A stretch of 22,448 bases of DNA from Bacteroidales bacterium UBA3824 (GTDB lineage: Bacteria > Bacteroidota > Bacteroidia > Bacteroidales > UBA3824), in contig DGIK01000009.1 of the NCBI GenBank assembly GCA_002393195.1, forward strand, positions 1 through 22,448. The letters are read 5' to 3'. A program made the translations under genes and the position numbers. Position 1 is the stretch's first letter. Each line of letters starts with the position of its first letter. This document shows positions 21,584 through 22,448 of this stretch, piece after piece. The notes below the pieces were generated by a model. The model saw only the letters and a program-made list of their open reading frames with translations. It was not told the origin of the DNA and did no database searches.

Positions 21584-22448
21584 ATGTGGATACTGCCGGT
21601 AATTTTTTCCGCCATATTCTTGGGCGTATATGACGTTTGCAAAAAACAGTCGCTCAAAGAAAACGCCGTCCTTGTTGTAATGCTCATTTCGTCTGGCGCG
21701 TCGCTATTGTTGATGACGCCAATGCTCCTCGATTCGGCTTTCGGGCTTGGAATCCTGGACGGAACGCAATTTGCGGTTGGCGGCACTTGTCTCAAAAATC
21801 AACTCTACATCATCCTCAAAGCCTTCATCGTACAGGCGTCGTGGCTGTGCAACTTTTACGCGATGAAGCATCTGCCCATCTCAATTGTTGGCCCCGTGAG
21901 GTCGAGTGCGCCCGCCTGGACTCTGCTCGGCGCGGTATTGGTGCTTGGCGAAAGGCTCAACGCCTACCAGTGGCTCGGCGCGTCGATAATACTCGTTTGC
22001 CTCTTTCTCTACGCCAATTACGGCAGAAAGGAAGGCATATCGTTCAAGCACAATATTTTTGTGTATCTCCTGATAGGCGGCACGCTGATTGGCTCTGTAT
22101 CGGCGTTGTACGACAAATATCTGTTGCGTACCGTGATGCTCGATAGGATGGAAATGCAGGCGTGGTTTTCGTTGTATCAGTTTATATTGGCATTGTGTAT
22201 GATGCTTATTTTTTGGTATCCCACACGCAAGAAGACCACACCTTTTAAGTATAAGGCAACGATACCGATGATAGGCATCTTCCTCACCATCGCCGACTTC
22301 CTGTATTTTTACGGTTTGAGCTGCGACGGTGCGATGATTGGCATTGTGTCGTTGATACGCAGGAGCAATGTCATAATATCGTTCCTTGCGGGAGCATTGC
22401 TTTTCCACGAGCAGCACATTAGGCAAAAGGCATATATCCTCTGTGGTA
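21584..22448 (+). CDS. EamA/DMT-family membrane transporter (partial, runs off the end)
   Basis: The frame is open from ATG 21584 to the end of the window (288 codons read, no stop). The protein is hydrophobic with about nine membrane segments so far. It has a start WILPVIFSAIFLGVYDVCKK, then WLCNFYAMKHLPISIVGPVR and SSAPAWTLLGAVLVLGERLN at the end of the first half. The second half repeats the plan: VYLLIGGTLIGSVSALYDKY, a later FYGLSCDGAMIGIVSLIRRS and the segment NVIISFLAGALLFHEQ. The paired halves, each with a late segment ending in GE or HE, fit the EamA drug/metabolite exporter family. The substrate cannot be told. About 10-20 residues are probably missing at the C-terminus. Confidence 0.85.
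   Translation, partial: MWILPVIFSAIFLGVYDVCKKQSLKENAVLVVMLISSGASLLLMTPMLLDSAFGLGILDGTQFAVGGTCLKNQLYIILKAFIVQASWLCNFYAMKHLPISIVGPVRSSAPAWTLLGAVLVLGERLNAYQWLGASIILVCLFLYANYGRKEGISFKHNIFVYLLIGGTLIGSVSALYDKYLLRTVMLDRMEMQAWFSLYQFILALCMMLIFWYPTRKKTTPFKYKATIPMIGIFLTIADFLYFYGLSCDGAMIGIVSLIRRSNVIISFLAGALLFHEQHIRQKAYILCG

Overview
The window looks like a piece of the chromosome of an anaerobic member of the Bacteroidota, most likely Bacteroidales. This rests on Bacteroidota-type promoters (TAnnTTTG near -7, TTG/TTTG near -33), A-rich leaders without clear Shine-Dalgarno sites, a type IX secretion (type B, CHU_C) cargo protein, a Bacteroidota-style HU / mS38-like / RNase G cluster, an FSM-type lipoprotein, and a sodium-pumping biotin decarboxylase. 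I recognise no IS element, phage gene, CRISPR array, tRNA or rRNA. No gene-free stretch exceeds about 220 nt, and the gaps hold the promoters and terminators listed.

Layout. 1-995: the last 40 codons of ftsK, a periplasmic LolA-type lipoprotein carrier and a strong terminator. 1047-3261: HU protein, a 29-residue very basic protein resembling ribosomal bS22/mS38, and RNase G, closed by a terminator. 3271-5181: a new unit with a small EACC1-like protein followed by rimO, ending in a 20-bp perfect inverted repeat shared with the convergent rluA-type gene. 5168-6362: DUF1810 gene and pseudouridine synthase (minus). 6357-7697: rarA, divergent from DUF1810 with overlapping promoters. 7832-9926: an orphan methyl-accepting chemotaxis-type receptor facing a small Cys-motif protein. 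10029-13854: oadG-oadA-oadB operon (minus), whose alpha subunit carries two nearly identical biotinyl domains. 13919-15454: a SiaB-like kinase made of two fused SiaB halves, and its presumed substrate SiaC (minus). 15455-20728: T9SS cargo protein, TPR protein, YbbR/CdaR-like protein and CoaE as one tightly packed operon (plus) with a terminator. 20741-22448: an FSM-type lipoprotein and an EamA-like transporter that runs off the end.

How it fits together. Most of the window is housekeeping: division, lipoprotein transport, nucleoid, RNA processing, ribosome and RNA modification, recombination, CoA synthesis and sodium bioenergetics. Set into it are signalling parts with no partners in view: the SiaB-SiaB/SiaC switch without SiaA phosphatase or SiaD cyclase, the receptor without Che proteins, and an EACC1-like protein without an effector. 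These, with the duplicated biotin carrier domain, are the places most worth a second look. All functional calls come from reading motifs by eye; no database search was run.
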